This document shows, piece by piece, positions 26,122-33,784 of a stretch of DNA of 64,000 nucleotides (positions are counted from its first letter, which is position 1; the number at the start of each line of letters is the position of its first letter). Source of the DNA: Acidobacteriota bacterium (lineage in GTDB: Bacteria > Acidobacteriota > Blastocatellia > Pyrinomonadales > Pyrinomonadaceae); NCBI GenBank assembly GCA_016716435.1, contig JADJWI010000003.1, positions 186,001 through 250,000 on the forward strand, given 5' to 3'. Position numbers and translations under genes: made by a program. A model generated the notes under the pieces. The model saw only the letters and a program-made list of their open reading frames with translations, ran no database searches and was not told the DNA's origin.

Positions 26122-26589
26122 TTAAACTCGTCCCAGTTCACTCTCGAAGAAACTCTTCAGTGCCCGCAGGCGTTTTCGGGTTTCCCATGCGAAAACTGCC
26201 TGCATGAGCGGATGAAGAACCGGACGCAGCCATGCCGGGCGGGCTGTGAAATTTACTTTATAGATCACTTCCGAGTGAGCATCGTCGATCTTTGCGTGCC
26301 GTATACTCGCGGCAAAGGCGTCAAAGAACGGCGGTTGATTCAACAACTTGACGGCCGCGACCCGCCCTCGGTCAAACGAGACGTATTGAGTTCGCAGTGC
26401 GAAGATTCCCAACAATCCTTTCCCTCTGCACACGGAAATCGCGCCTAGACACGCTTCGTCAAATTCAGGTTCGAGATAGGCTTCTTTCAAGAGCGTGTCC
26501 CATTCGAGTCTGCGATCGTAGTTATGGATCAACGCAAACACCGCATCGGCCGAAGCAGGGATCGTCTCTCTTATTTCAGTCGTTGCCAT
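26122..26589 (-). CDS. SRPBCC family protein
   Basis: A 155-residue START/SRPBCC-fold protein: 'IRETIPASADAVFALIHNYDRRLEWDTLL' type beginning and a long C-terminal helix 'RKRLRALKSFFESEL'. Such proteins bind hydrophobic ligands; the ligand is unknown. It lies 34 bp after the DoxX-like gene, same strand, so they are probably co-transcribed. Confidence 0.75.
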   Translation of the reverse strand: MATTEIRETIPASADAVFALIHNYDRRLEWDTLLKEAYLEPEFDEACLGAISVCRGKGLLGIFALRTQYVSFDRGRVAAVKLLNQPPFFDAFAASIRHAKIDDAHSEVIYKVNFTARPAWLRPVLHPLMQAVFAWETRKRLRALKSFFESELGRV

Positions 26590-26623
26590 GAAGCCCGTCG
26601 CTAATGCCGTGCGTTTTTATTGT

Positions 26624-27016
26624 TCAGCCGCCACTAGGGCTCGTCCCCGCGAGCCGTCGGCTTTCGGGCCGCAGGTACCAGGACGCGACCGTGAGCATAA
26701 GCAGCACCGCCGTCGGGAGCATCGTCGCAAAACCATCGCCGATCGCGATGTGCGAGAAGAACGCACCCGACGTGACGAAGAAAAACCCCGCATACGCCCA
26801 CTCTTTCAGGAGCGGCATTCGCGGTGCGATCAAAACGATCACGCCAAGAATTTTCCAAACGCCGAGCAGCACCAGCAAATACCGCGGATACCCCAGCCGG
26901 CCAAAACTGTGCAAGACCTCCGGCATCTTGACGAGCTGCAGAACCGCACTCGCCAGCATGCCCACACACAGCCAAAGCGTCACCACCCAATAAACAACTA
27001 CTCTCGGAACAGCCAT
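26624..27016 (-). CDS. DoxX-like membrane protein
   Basis: A 130-residue protein with four membrane helices and the DoxX-like pattern 'SFGRLGYPRYLLVLLGVWKILGVI' plus 'EWAYAGFFF'. The family is associated with quinone/thiol redox in a few cases but mostly uncharacterised. Pairing of DoxX-like and SRPBCC genes is common in soil bacteria. Confidence 0.8.
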   Translation of the reverse strand: MAVPRVVVYWVVTLWLCVGMLASAVLQLVKMPEVLHSFGRLGYPRYLLVLLGVWKILGVIVLIAPRMPLLKEWAYAGFFFVTSGAFFSHIAIGDGFATMLPTAVLLMLTVASWYLRPESRRLAGTSPSGG

Positions 27017-27030
27017 AACCCATTATCGAC

Positions 27031-27068
27031 CAAAATTCACCACAGAGTCACGGAGAGCACTGAGAAAG
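27031..27068. repeat. Dispersed intergenic repeat of the 'ACCACAGAG' type
   Basis: ACCACAGAGTCACGGAGAGC followed by ACTGAGAAAGAA. This purine-rich pattern resembles the widespread 'cacagagacacagagagcac' intergenic repeats found in unrelated bacterial phyla. Only one copy is seen here. It is recognised from memory, not by search. Confidence 0.45.
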
Positions 27069-27097
27069 AACAAGCGAACACTTCTGAAATTCAGTCG

Positions 27098-27580
27098 TTA
27101 CATATCAGGATGGAAATAGTACTTGATCGTCCGGCGGAATTTGATCGGACGGTTGCCACAGGTGACCTCGGGTCGATATTGCGACAGTTTGGCTGCTTCC
27201 AGTGCCGCCCTTCTCAGCATGCCGTTCCCTTCCCTGACTTTCGCAAAGACAACATACCCTTTCTCGTCGACAATGATGTCAACCAGGACTTCGCCGCTGA
27301 TCTTAGATCGACGAGCGGTTTCCGGGTAATAGGGTTTGACTAGTTTTAACGGACAGCCATCCCAACAATGCCCCGCGATCTTTGGAAGGGGCTTTCCAAA
27401 GTTCTTAATTTGCTCTTCACGGATCGCCTTCGAACACGCCGCCACCGCTTTTTCATCTTCCGCAACATCGGCAAAGAGCTTTTTTCGTTCCTCTTTGGTC
27501 TGAACCTGAGCGTTACCGGGATTCACGGCAAAAGCCACAACCAGAACGACAGATAGATATTTCAGCGCTCGTACGTGCAT
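27098..27580 (-). CDS. Secreted TonB C-terminal domain protein
   Basis: A 160-residue protein with a signal peptide (about 1-24) and a TonB_C domain (about 75-158): 'VKPYYPETARRSKISGEVLV', 'KGYVVFAKVREGNG', 'RRAALEAAKLSQYRP'. Lacking a membrane anchor, it is like the 23444-24301 gene and probably not a genuine energy transducer. Two conserved cysteine pairs may form disulfides. Monocistronic. Confidence 0.78.
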   Translation of the reverse strand: MHVRALKYLSVVLVVAFAVNPGNAQVQTKEERKKLFADVAEDEKAVAACSKAIREEQIKNFGKPLPKIAGHCWDGCPLKLVKPYYPETARRSKISGEVLVDIIVDEKGYVVFAKVREGNGMLRRAALEAAKLSQYRPEVTCGNRPIKFRRTIKYYFHPDM

Positions 27581-27643
27581 TTATATCTTTAGACACCTTA
27601 GATCCGAAAAGGTTCCCGTTACCGGCTGGGGTTCTTCAAAATG

Positions 27644-28060
27644 TTATTGCTCGACAATCACAAAGTAGACGCTTTTGCCGGCAGCAATCGCGGCCCTGCA
27701 TAGCTCGGCAAACTCAAGCAAGAACCCGGCAAGATCCATTCTGTTTACGTACGTATCCTGCCACGCACCTTCATCCCACCGTGCCGAAGCATAGAGTAAG
27801 TCTTCTTGCTCGGCCACTGCGACGTGCTGAATAAGTTTCGAGTCGATCTGGAAAAACTGGGAACCATCCGCAAGCTTTTCAGCAGTTGCGAGTGATCTCC
27901 GTTCTTCCTGGAGGAAGACCGACGACAAATAGTCGATCCGTTCCCGGCTGTAGTTGCCGCCGAGTTGCGTAGGAAGCTTGGCTATGTGGTCCAATACGTC
28001 ATTGCCGGCTCGAAGTGCCGCAATTTCTTTTGGCTGAGCCGCAAGGAAATAGGTGAACAT
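27644..28060 (-). CDS. Protein of unknown function
   Basis: A 138-residue soluble protein starting MFTYFLAAQ, with no signal peptide and no motif I recognise. The style (single domain, acidic, 'YLSSVFLQEERRSLATAEKL') and the neighbourhood of TA genes fit an accessory gene, possibly an immunity-type protein. This is inference only. Confidence 0.55.
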   Translation of the reverse strand: MFTYFLAAQPKEIAALRAGNDVLDHIAKLPTQLGGNYSRERIDYLSSVFLQEERRSLATAEKLADGSQFFQIDSKLIQHVAVAEQEDLLYASARWDEGAWQDTYVNRMDLAGFLLEFAELCRAAIAAGKSVYFVIVEQ

Positions 28061-28174
28061 ATTTAATCCGTCCGCGTAGCTCCAGTTTCAATCCTAAATT
28101 GTACTGCCGCTCACTGATCAAGAGCCCAGTCGCAATCGCTCCGGGTTCTGACCCGGCTACTCGGGCTGCTCGTT

Positions 28175-28250
28175 CCTATTCCCCATCTTCTTCGATCTGG
28201 GGTGCGCCGGTCTTCACATCGCCGTTGCGTTCGTAATTGGCGATGACAGC
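28175..28250 (-). pseudogene. Duplicated 3' tail of the RibD/DHFR-like gene
   Basis: The minus strand reads 'VIANYERNGDVKTGAPQIEE' then GE and a stop, matching the C-terminus of the intact gene at 28949-29551 ('IIANYERNGEVKTGEPTIE'). About 24 codons are preserved up to the stop, with nothing of the rest of the gene. The VapBC-like pair sits exactly between the intact gene and this tail. Confidence 0.85.
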
Positions 28251-28257
28251 CAACGAG

Positions 28258-28677
28258 TTAGATTACGTCGTCCAGAATTACGACCTCGAGGTGTGACAAT
28301 CTTTTGAAATTGGGATCGTTGGTAACGAAGTATCCGCAGCTTGCCGCCGTTGCTGTGGCGGCATGGATCGCATCCGGTGTCTTGAAGTTTTGTAGTGCTC
28401 TTAGTTCAGCGGCGGCCTTCAAGACATCTGTTGTGATCTCGAAAAGCTCGATTTCGGAAATAGTTAGCAACTTGGTATACGCCTGGACGAGCCTCTGATC
28501 GTTTTCCTTGATCGGCTTGACGATTGTTTCAAGCAGAGTCAGGTTACTGGTTACGACCTGTATTGAATCCTTGCGTACCGTAAGCCAAAACGATCTCAAA
28601 ACAGGCCAATAATCGGCGTGTCTTTCGACGCTGTATATGAGCGGAGCGGTGTCAAAGCCGCGACGAAGGCGGAAATC
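28258..28677 (-). CDS. PIN-domain toxin (VapC-like) without a recognisable start codon
   Basis: The translated frame from just after the antitoxin stop reads DFRLRRGFDTAPLIYSVERH and continues to 28258. All four PIN acidic residues are present: Asp in 'FDTAPLIY', Glu in 'LLETIVKP', Asp in 'TPDAIHAATA' and Asp in 'VTNDPNF'. It should be an RNase toxin. However, no ATG, GTG or TTG lies between the antitoxin TAA (28678-28680) and the first catalytic Asp. The first usable codon is TTG at 28599, which would lose that Asp. The toxin is therefore inactive through loss of start, or translated from a non-canonical codon by coupling to the antitoxin. Confidence 0.7.
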   Translation of the reverse strand, partial: DFRLRRGFDTAPLIYSVERHADYWPVLRSFWLTVRKDSIQVVTSNLTLLETIVKPIKENDQRLVQAYTKLLTISEIELFEITTDVLKAAAELRALQNFKTPDAIHAATATAASCGYFVTNDPNFKRLSHLEVVILDDVI

Positions 28678-28902
28678 TTAGTTGTCCCAAGAGTCCCGCT
28701 CCTTCGCCAAATATTTATCGACTTCGGCCGCATCGCCGAATACTCGTGCTCCGTTCAATCCTTCTATGATGCTGAGGCCCGAAAGCTGCTCTGCCGACTC
28801 TTGGATGGATTCTTGCTCAACGATTATCTTTGCAAGGCGCAGCCTTTCGTGCGGCGGCAAGGGCAAGATCGTGTTCTTATAAATAGTTTCAACGCTCGGC
28901 AT
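28678..28902 (-). CDS. VapB-like antitoxin
   Basis: A 74-residue protein beginning MPSVETIYKNTILPLPPHER, resembling small antitoxins paired with PIN toxins ('LPPHERLRLAKIIVE'). Its stop codon directly abuts the PIN-domain frame. It starts 46 bp after the RibD/DHFR-like gene with a GAAGG ribosome-binding site. Confidence 0.7.
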   Translation of the reverse strand: MPSVETIYKNTILPLPPHERLRLAKIIVEQESIQESAEQLSGLSIIEGLNGARVFGDAAEVDKYLAKERDSWDN

Positions 28903-28948
28903 AACGCCTTCATATTACCACAACCTCGCAGCTGTGAACTCTTAGTTT

Positions 28949-29551
28949 CTAGGCTTGTTTTTCGATCGTAGGCTCACCAGTCTTTACTTCGCCGTTGCGT
29001 TCGTAGTTGGCGATGATGATGCCGTTCGGGGTGACCTGGCCTTCGGTTAACTTGAAGGCCGCGGGGATGGTGCCGTGTTGGAACAAGCGTTTGCCGGTGC
29101 CGAGCGTGACGGGGAAGATCATCAGCTCGAGCCGGTCAACGAGGTCGGCTTTGAAGAGCGTCTGGAACATATCGGCACTGCCGAAAACGTGCAGATCGGG
29201 GCCGTCTGTCTCTTTTAGTTCGCGGACCTTCGCCGCGAGGTCGCCGCCGAGGAAAACGCTTGGCTGCCAGTCGCTCGACGTGCGGGTGTTCGACGCGACG
29301 TACTTGGTCGCCGTCATCACATTCGGCCAAAAGTGAGAATTCTCCGGCCAGTATGGCTCCCAAATGTCGAACGTCTTTCGCCCCAGCAGGAGATCGACCT
29401 CTTTCCCCAGCCGCTCCTGGATCACCGCCCCCGATTCTTCATCCGCATACCCAAAGAACCACCCGCCAAACTTGAAACCGTCGCCGTCATTCTCCTCGTT
29501 CTGAATGACCCCATCGAGCGTAATGAATTCTGCGGCGATTATTTTTCTCAT
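28949..29551 (-). CDS. RibD C-terminal/dihydrofolate reductase-family protein
   Basis: A 200-residue protein with the DHFR-like pattern 'MRKIIAAEFITLDGVIQ', 'LLLGRKTFDIWEPYWP' and 'DLHVFGSADMFQTLFKADL'. These stand-alone RibD_C proteins bind NADPH; the substrate is unknown and it is not the housekeeping FolA. Its last about 24 codons are duplicated at 28175-28250, beyond the VapBC-like pair. Confidence 0.88.
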   Translation of the reverse strand: MRKIIAAEFITLDGVIQNEENDGDGFKFGGWFFGYADEESGAVIQERLGKEVDLLLGRKTFDIWEPYWPENSHFWPNVMTATKYVASNTRTSSDWQPSVFLGGDLAAKVRELKETDGPDLHVFGSADMFQTLFKADLVDRLELMIFPVTLGTGKRLFQHGTIPAAFKLTEGQVTPNGIIIANYERNGEVKTGEPTIEKQA

Positions 29552-29561
29552 GTTTCCCCTT

Positions 29562-30128
29562 CTAAAGTGAAGAATGATCCCTTAGCCAGCTCTCAAACTT
29601 CTCGGCGATTCGCAATTTTTTCAAGTGGTTTAGAATGTTCGTTTCGGAACGCATCTCGTCAAACCATGGAAAGGCGATCTCTTGAACGGTATCGGTCAGA
29701 ATTGTTCCCACCTGACCTAGATCCGAGTCTGGCCGAAGGGTCCATGCGTTAATCGTAGGTTCGAGAACGCGACTAAATACCGTGCAGTCGTACTCACGGG
29801 GAAACTTCGACTTGAATTCCGTGCCTTGGTCTCGGTGAAATGCTTTCCAGTAGACGCCGAGATTGACATAAAATGACGCTTCCCAAGCATCATTCCATTG
29901 GCTCTTTTGAATATTGAGAACATCGATCGCATTCGAGCTGTCACGCCAAAAGTTCGCTCCGGATTTTCGAAAGCCCTTTTCTTTCATCATTGGCGCCAAA
30001 TAATTCTTTGTTAATTCGTCGATGAGCTTTGATGGATGCCGGCCCGATGGGGGATCACCTCGCTCCGACAACATCTTTTCGACATTCTCACTAAATGATG
30101 GATTTAGCCTTCGTATTATCATATTCAA
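29562..30128 (-). CDS. DUF4304 family protein
   Basis: A 188-residue soluble protein containing 'LAPMMKEKGFRKSGANFWRD' and 'VNLGVYWKAFH', characteristic of DUF4304, a domain often found in polymorphic-toxin or immunity contexts but without known activity. It lies 10 bp before the RibD/DHFR-like gene on the same strand. Confidence 0.75.
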   Translation of the reverse strand: MNMIIRRLNPSFSENVEKMLSERGDPPSGRHPSKLIDELTKNYLAPMMKEKGFRKSGANFWRDSSNAIDVLNIQKSQWNDAWEASFYVNLGVYWKAFHRDQGTEFKSKFPREYDCTVFSRVLEPTINAWTLRPDSDLGQVGTILTDTVQEIAFPWFDEMRSETNILNHLKKLRIAEKFESWLRDHSSL

Positions 30129-30153
30129 TCGCGCTCAAGCATTAATAAGCTTC

Positions 30154-30579
30154 TTAATCAGTATTCTTAAACCCAAATCGAATTGCCGCTTCGAGGACGT
30201 CGGTGTTTATATCTTTTAGAGTTTTGAATCTGATGCAATAGCCGGTCACGGCCGCTTTGCCTAGGGTGCTGGCGTATGTTTCGGATAGGTATTTCTTGTC
30301 TTCGATACCGAGGATATAAACGGAGATCCCGGTCGTGTTCGCGCTCAAGCCGATCTGATAAAACTCCTTCGTTGTCCCGTTGGCGTATCTGATTGTGCGG
30401 AGGCCGTAACCGATATTTGGATTTGAGACGATCTTACCCGCTTCATTCTTGCCGTCGAGAAACCACAATTTACATCCCGGATTTACCTGCAGGATCATTT
30501 CGTGCAACGCTTGCATCTCGCTGCGTTTGGGCTCGGAATGCGACGCAATGTACGCTTTTATCTCGTTCTTTACGCTCAT
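30154..30579 (-). CDS. DUF1801 (YdhG-like) family protein
   Basis: A 141-residue protein: 'EIKAYIASHSEPKRSEMQAL' at the N-terminus and 'GYGLRTIRYANGTTKEFYQIG' in the centre, typical of DUF1801. Its function is unknown; the family is often encoded with ArsR-SRPBCC modules, as here. It is 3 bp after the SRPBCC gene. Confidence 0.8.
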   Translation of the reverse strand: MSVKNEIKAYIASHSEPKRSEMQALHEMILQVNPGCKLWFLDGKNEAGKIVSNPNIGYGLRTIRYANGTTKEFYQIGLSANTTGISVYILGIEDKKYLSETYASTLGKAAVTGYCIRFKTLKDINTDVLEAAIRFGFKNTD

Positions 30580-30582
30580 GTC

Positions 30583-31062
30583 CTACTCCTTCATTTCGGC
30601 AAGCAGGCCCTTGAGTTGGCCGAGTGTCATTGTGAAGCCTTCCTTGAAACCCATTTCGATCATCTTCTCTAAGCGTTCCAATGACTCGTTGTAGATCGAG
30701 ACGGTTACCGTGGTCTTTCCGTTCTGCTCAAGAAAGTTCAGATCCCAATCGGAACCCGGGAGTTGGAGGTTCTCGTTCTCATCCGCAAACGCGTTGAACA
30801 GTTTGAAATTCGTCTTCGGAGTGATCGACGTGTACTTCTGCACCGACCAACGCTCCAAGCCCTCGGGGCTGACCATCGCGTAGAATCGCCGGCCGCCCTC
30901 GCGGAAATCCATTACCTTCGTCCTTGATATCCAGGGCTTCGGCGCCCACCATTGGTCGAGGAGTTCGGGTTTTGTGTAGGCATCCCAAACGAGGTCACGC
31001 TCTGCATCAAACTCTGCGGTGATCAAAACGGTCTTTGTCTCTTTGTTTACGATAAATTCCAT
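30583..31062 (-). CDS. SRPBCC/AHSA1-family protein
   Basis: A 159-residue Aha1-like START-fold protein from ATG 31062 (MEFIVNKET), with 'FDAERDLVWDAYTKPELLDQ' and 'WWAPKPW' hallmarks. It is the standard partner of the upstream ArsR regulator; such ArsR-AHSA1 operons are common in environmental bacteria, role undefined. The frame continues upstream to 31107 but the shorter start fits the family. Confidence 0.88.
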   Translation of the reverse strand: MEFIVNKETKTVLITAEFDAERDLVWDAYTKPELLDQWWAPKPWISRTKVMDFREGGRRFYAMVSPEGLERWSVQKYTSITPKTNFKLFNAFADENENLQLPGSDWDLNFLEQNGKTTVTVSIYNESLERLEKMIEMGFKEGFTMTLGQLKGLLAEMKE

Positions 31063-31097
31063 GTCTACTCCTTTCACACGCATTGGGCGGTTCGCCC

Positions 31098-31427
31098 TTA
31101 CTGACATGCGGGCTTCTGCATTTTCATGACCTCAAGCATCTCGTCAAGTTGCTCGTACCGCGTTTCCCATATCCTTCGGTATTGCTCAAGCCATTCGTCG
31201 ATCTCCTTCATCTTGTCGACCTCGAGCAGGTAATAGATCTCGCGGCCACGCTGCTCCTGCGATACGACCTCGCATTCCGTCAGTATCTTTAGGTGTTTCG
31301 AGACCGCTTGCCGCGAGGTGTCAAAGTGCTCCGCGATCGCGTTCGGCGTCATCGCCTGCATCGCTATCAACGCAATGATCGCCCGCCGTGTCGGATCTGC
31401 AATAGCTTGAAATACGTCCCTTTTCAT
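31098..31427 (-). CDS. ArsR-family transcriptional regulator
   Basis: A 109-residue winged-helix repressor from ATG 31427 (MKRDVFQAIADPTRRAIIAL), with 'TPNAIAEHFDTSRQAVSKHL' as the recognition region. No metal-binding ELCVCDL-type motif is seen, matching the AHSA1-linked subfamily. It is autoregulated if the palindromes just upstream are its operators, and leads the ArsR-SRPBCC-DUF1801-DUF4304-RibD run. Confidence 0.9.
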   Translation of the reverse strand: MKRDVFQAIADPTRRAIIALIAMQAMTPNAIAEHFDTSRQAVSKHLKILTECEVVSQEQRGREIYYLLEVDKMKEIDEWLEQYRRIWETRYEQLDEMLEVMKMQKPACQ

Positions 31428-31442
31428 ATTGACGGGCGCAAG

Positions 31443-31488
31443 TATGCAACCACACGGTTGCATATGTCAAATGCAACCGTTCGGTTTC
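31443..31488 (-). promoter_or_regulatory. Two tandem ArsR-type operator palindromes
   Basis: TATGCAACC-ACAC-GGTTGCATA (31443-31464) is a perfect 9-4-9 palindrome. A second, slightly weaker copy TGCAACC-GTTC-GGTTTC follows at about 31472-31488. Both sit 16-60 bp upstream of the arsR start, consistent with autorepression. Confidence 0.8.
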
Positions 31489-31507
31489 GTGAAAATCTTA
31501 TTGATAC

Positions 31508-31615
31508 TTAAATTCAAGAGGCGACGTCTGCTATAGGCGGTGTCGCGTTCGACGGCTTCGATAAGCGTTCTTTTCCATATGAGCCGTTCACCGGCTGGGT
31601 GAGCCAAACTCTGCG
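31508..31615 (-). pseudogene. mqnE 3'-tail copy E (most decayed)
   Basis: Minus-strand reading contains 'LAHPAGERLIWKRTLIEAVE' then 'RDTAYSRRRLL', matching the mqnE C-terminal 'LTHAYAAEGE...FEAIERDTVYNRVE' with an internal deletion and several substitutions. The lipoprotein gene at 31588-32115 ends inside it. Confidence 0.65.
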
Positions 31616-32115
31616 GATATGGGCGACGATGTACAATTTGCGCACTTGAGCCGATAGGCATCGCCGCGAGTCACTTTGAGGATAGTCACTTGGAAGGTCG
31701 CGTCTCGCGAGTAGCGAAGAGAGTCTGGGTTCCCGGGTTCTTCAATGTCAAAAAAGAGCATGCCCGGTGGCGTGTGCTCTCCTTCGATAATCGAGGGGGC
31801 TTCATCGATCCGCACGAGTTTTCCATCTTTCAAAAAAGCGATCTTCCTATTAAACTCACCCTCAAATCCCTTTGCCGCCGGGAGGATTTTTTCTGCCTCT
31901 ACGCCGAGGATACCGGCACGAAAAATGTACATTTCATCCCAGTCGAAGTTCGTCGCCTCTCCGATACTTATTTGGCACGGCTTCTCAAAATTGCAGGATC
32001 GGTTGATCAGAGCCCCGACGCTTTTATCGAACGAAGATAGACCGGGCTCGTAGCGGCAGGCGCCGCACCAGATCAACATATACGCGAAGACGATAAAACA
32101 GAGAGATCGCGACAT
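31588..32115 (-). CDS. Putative lipoprotein, unknown function
   Basis: A 175-residue protein from ATG 32115 (MSRSLCFIVFAYMLIWCGAC), with a hydrophobic signal ending in a lipobox-like 'IWCGAC'. The mature part contains several cysteines ('CANCTSS') and no known domain. The frame is open further upstream, but that part lies in the mqnE tail copy D in another frame. Its stop codon falls within tail copy E, so it lies cleanly between two tail copies. Confidence 0.65.
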   Translation of the reverse strand: MSRSLCFIVFAYMLIWCGACRYEPGLSSFDKSVGALINRSCNFEKPCQISIGEATNFDWDEMYIFRAGILGVEAEKILPAAKGFEGEFNRKIAFLKDGKLVRIDEAPSIIEGEHTPPGMLFFDIEEPGNPDSLRYSRDATFQVTILKVTRGDAYRLKCANCTSSPISAEFGSPSR

Positions 32116-32158
32116 CGTTAAACTCACTAATTGCTCAACCCAAAACTCAAGGACAAAC

Positions 32159-32256
32159 TCACACTGCTGCCAAACGGTTGGAGATGGTGTCTCGCTCGAC
32201 GGCTTCGAAACCGGCGTTTTCAACCAGAATCATGGGCTCTCTTCATGGCTTTGACT
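32159..32256 (-). pseudogene. mqnE 3'-tail copy D
   Basis: Minus-strand reading 'MILVENAGFEAVERDTISNR' then LAAV and stop matches the mqnE end 'MIENAGFEAIERDTVYNRVE'. Homology fades upstream of this block, around 32256. It lies between the unknown 32308-32940 gene and the lipoprotein gene. Confidence 0.8.
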
Positions 32257-32307
32257 GAAAGGTTCTAGGTCTTGCCAAGCACGTCCGCTAAGCATAGCGC
32301 GACCACA

Positions 32308-32940
32308 TTACAAGCCCCATTTCTTCTTCCAGTGTTCGGTACTTCCTTGTGAAACCATGTGATCGAAAACATGGTGTCCATTTTCTAGGAGGCTGTGGGC
32401 GTGCGGTAATGCATTGATGCATTTTACAATATCAGCCTGCGCAAGTTGGTTCGGATAAAGATTTTTGCGGTCGCTTGTTCGGTTATCAAAAACACAGGGA
32501 AACTTCCGAATCCAACGTTCAAAGCGACCACAAATTTTTGCAAGTTCCGGAAATGTCTTACGGAGATTGACGGTCGGAAACCATACCTCACCCGTCACCC
32601 AAAAACGATCTTCGCGAAGGTCTGGAAGTTTCAAGCCAGCCGATGGGGTTTTGTTCGAATCGACGATCTTCCGATCCTGATCGTTCTCCTGCCTTAGCCG
32701 ACACAGAAACGCCTGTAACCAGGTTGCCGAATTCTCGGGATACTGCGATATATCGATCTTACTTGGATAGTATTCGATCTTTCCGATAGCCGGAAAGTAA
32801 AAGGCGATCTCGTGGCCGGTTGCCCCAAACTCAGTAACCTCCAAACCATCCGCAACCGGTACAGCTCCTGCATCCCTCAACCAATTAAGTACAAGGGGAA
32901 GGTCTTCGTCAGTAGCCAAAAATGTGTGTGCTGTTGCCAT
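32308..32940 (-). CDS. Protein of unknown function
   Basis: A 210-residue soluble protein starting MATAHTFLATDEDLPLVLNW, with regions 'GHEIAFYFPAIGKIEYYPSK' and 'EVWFPTVNLRKTFPELAKIC'. No signal peptide and no recognised family; possibly related to phage-tail-collar or immunity-like DUFs, but I cannot name one. It sits between mqnE tail copies C and D. Confidence 0.65.
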   Translation of the reverse strand: MATAHTFLATDEDLPLVLNWLRDAGAVPVADGLEVTEFGATGHEIAFYFPAIGKIEYYPSKIDISQYPENSATWLQAFLCRLRQENDQDRKIVDSNKTPSAGLKLPDLREDRFWVTGEVWFPTVNLRKTFPELAKICGRFERWIRKFPCVFDNRTSDRKNLYPNQLAQADIVKCINALPHAHSLLENGHHVFDHMVSQGSTEHWKKKWGL

Positions 32941-32976
32941 TCTGAGGGCCTAAATACTGCCGGGAGCGATGCAGGC

Positions 32977-33100
32977 TTACACGGTGTTTCTCTCTACGGC
33001 GCTAAAGCCGTATTTTTGATCCTGGTAATGATCTGTGATGATCTCGGCTTTGGTCATTTTCACTTCGCCTTCGGCGGCTGTGGGTGAGTTCGCCGCCGTA
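32977..33100 (-). pseudogene. mqnE 3'-tail copy C (frameshifted)
   Basis: 'GGELTHS' in one frame, then after a shift 'AAEGEVKMTKAEIIT' and 'FSAVERNTV' plus stop, matching the mqnE C-terminal region 'GGELTHAYAAEGEVKMTKAE'. DNA identity is highest in the middle (GAAGTGAAAATGACCAAAGC). Small indels have destroyed the reading frame. Confidence 0.85.
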
Positions 33101-33101
33101 T

Positions 33102-33434
33102 TCAGACGCTCGCTCTAACGGGTACGAAGGACACCTTTGTCTGGAAGCCGAGCGAGTAGAGTATCCTGAGCAAAAGGTCGCTTGAGACACCGGAGGTGTT
33201 GCCGTTAAGTATTGCGGTAAGCTTCGTCCGCGAGGTTCCTGCGAGTTTCGCAGCTTGTTCGTGAGTAAGTTTCTTTGCTTTGACGACGTCTTTTATCTTA
33301 TCTCGAAGCTTTGCCCGGAATTCGATCTCGATCGCTTCTTGGGGCGTCAGATCGAGAATGTCGCAAAGCTCAAAAGCGTTCTTTGCAATATAGACTTCAG
33401 TTTCGCCACGCTTTATTGGTTTAACATTTCCCAT
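33102..33434 (-). CDS. XRE-type antitoxin (HigA-like)
   Basis: A 110-residue protein with a helix-turn-helix at about 55-95 ('LTHEQAAKLAGTSRTKLTAILNG') and an N-terminal extension. It overlaps the upstream toxin gene by 22 bp in the toxin-first order typical of HigBA. It likely neutralises the toxin and represses the operon. Its stop codon lies at the boundary of mqnE tail copy C. Confidence 0.85.
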   Translation of the reverse strand: MGNVKPIKRGETEVYIAKNAFELCDILDLTPQEAIEIEFRAKLRDKIKDVVKAKKLTHEQAAKLAGTSRTKLTAILNGNTSGVSSDLLLRILYSLGFQTKVSFVPVRASV

Positions 33435-33742
33435 AATCTTTTTTTCGCCGTCTCAAGTTCTTTCTGCGGAGTTGCCTGCGTCTTTTTGGCAAAGGCGTGA
33501 AAAACCAGAATTCCTTCTTCCGACTTCAAATAGTAGAAAACACGGTAGATACCGTCAGCGTCCTTGACCCGCAACTCGTAGGCTCCGACCGCGATCGTCG
33601 GCATCGGTCTCGCATCCGGCATCCCGATGTTCTCGCCACGCTGAAGGTCGAATAACAGTTCGCCGATGTTGATCCTAACGGCTTTGGTAAATCCCCTAAT
33701 GATCTCTCTTGCCCTCTTGTGAAAGATAACGTCTTTATTCAC
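33413..33742 (-). CDS. RelE/HigB-family toxin (phage Gp49-like)
   Basis: A 109-residue protein with 'DGIYRVFYYLKSEEGILVFH' and 'FAKKTQATPQKELETAKKRL', the hallmark C-terminal pattern of the HigB/Gp49-like RelE superfamily of ribosome-dependent mRNA interferases. The key basic and aromatic residues (Arg, Tyr, Lys-Lys-Thr) are intact. It starts about 40 bp after mqnE tail copy B. Confidence 0.88.
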   Translation of the reverse strand: MNKDVIFHKRAREIIRGFTKAVRINIGELLFDLQRGENIGMPDARPMPTIAVGAYELRVKDADGIYRVFYYLKSEEGILVFHAFAKKTQATPQKELETAKKRLWEMLNQ

Positions 33743-33784
33743 ATTCGCGGACTTTCCTATTGTCCCATATCGGGGACATTCATT

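Noticed and set aside
28618..28680. TAA stop between VapB-like antitoxin and PIN frame as a recoded codon
   Set aside because: It is an ochre codon with no stimulatory signal; simple loss of start or coupled reinitiation is likelier.
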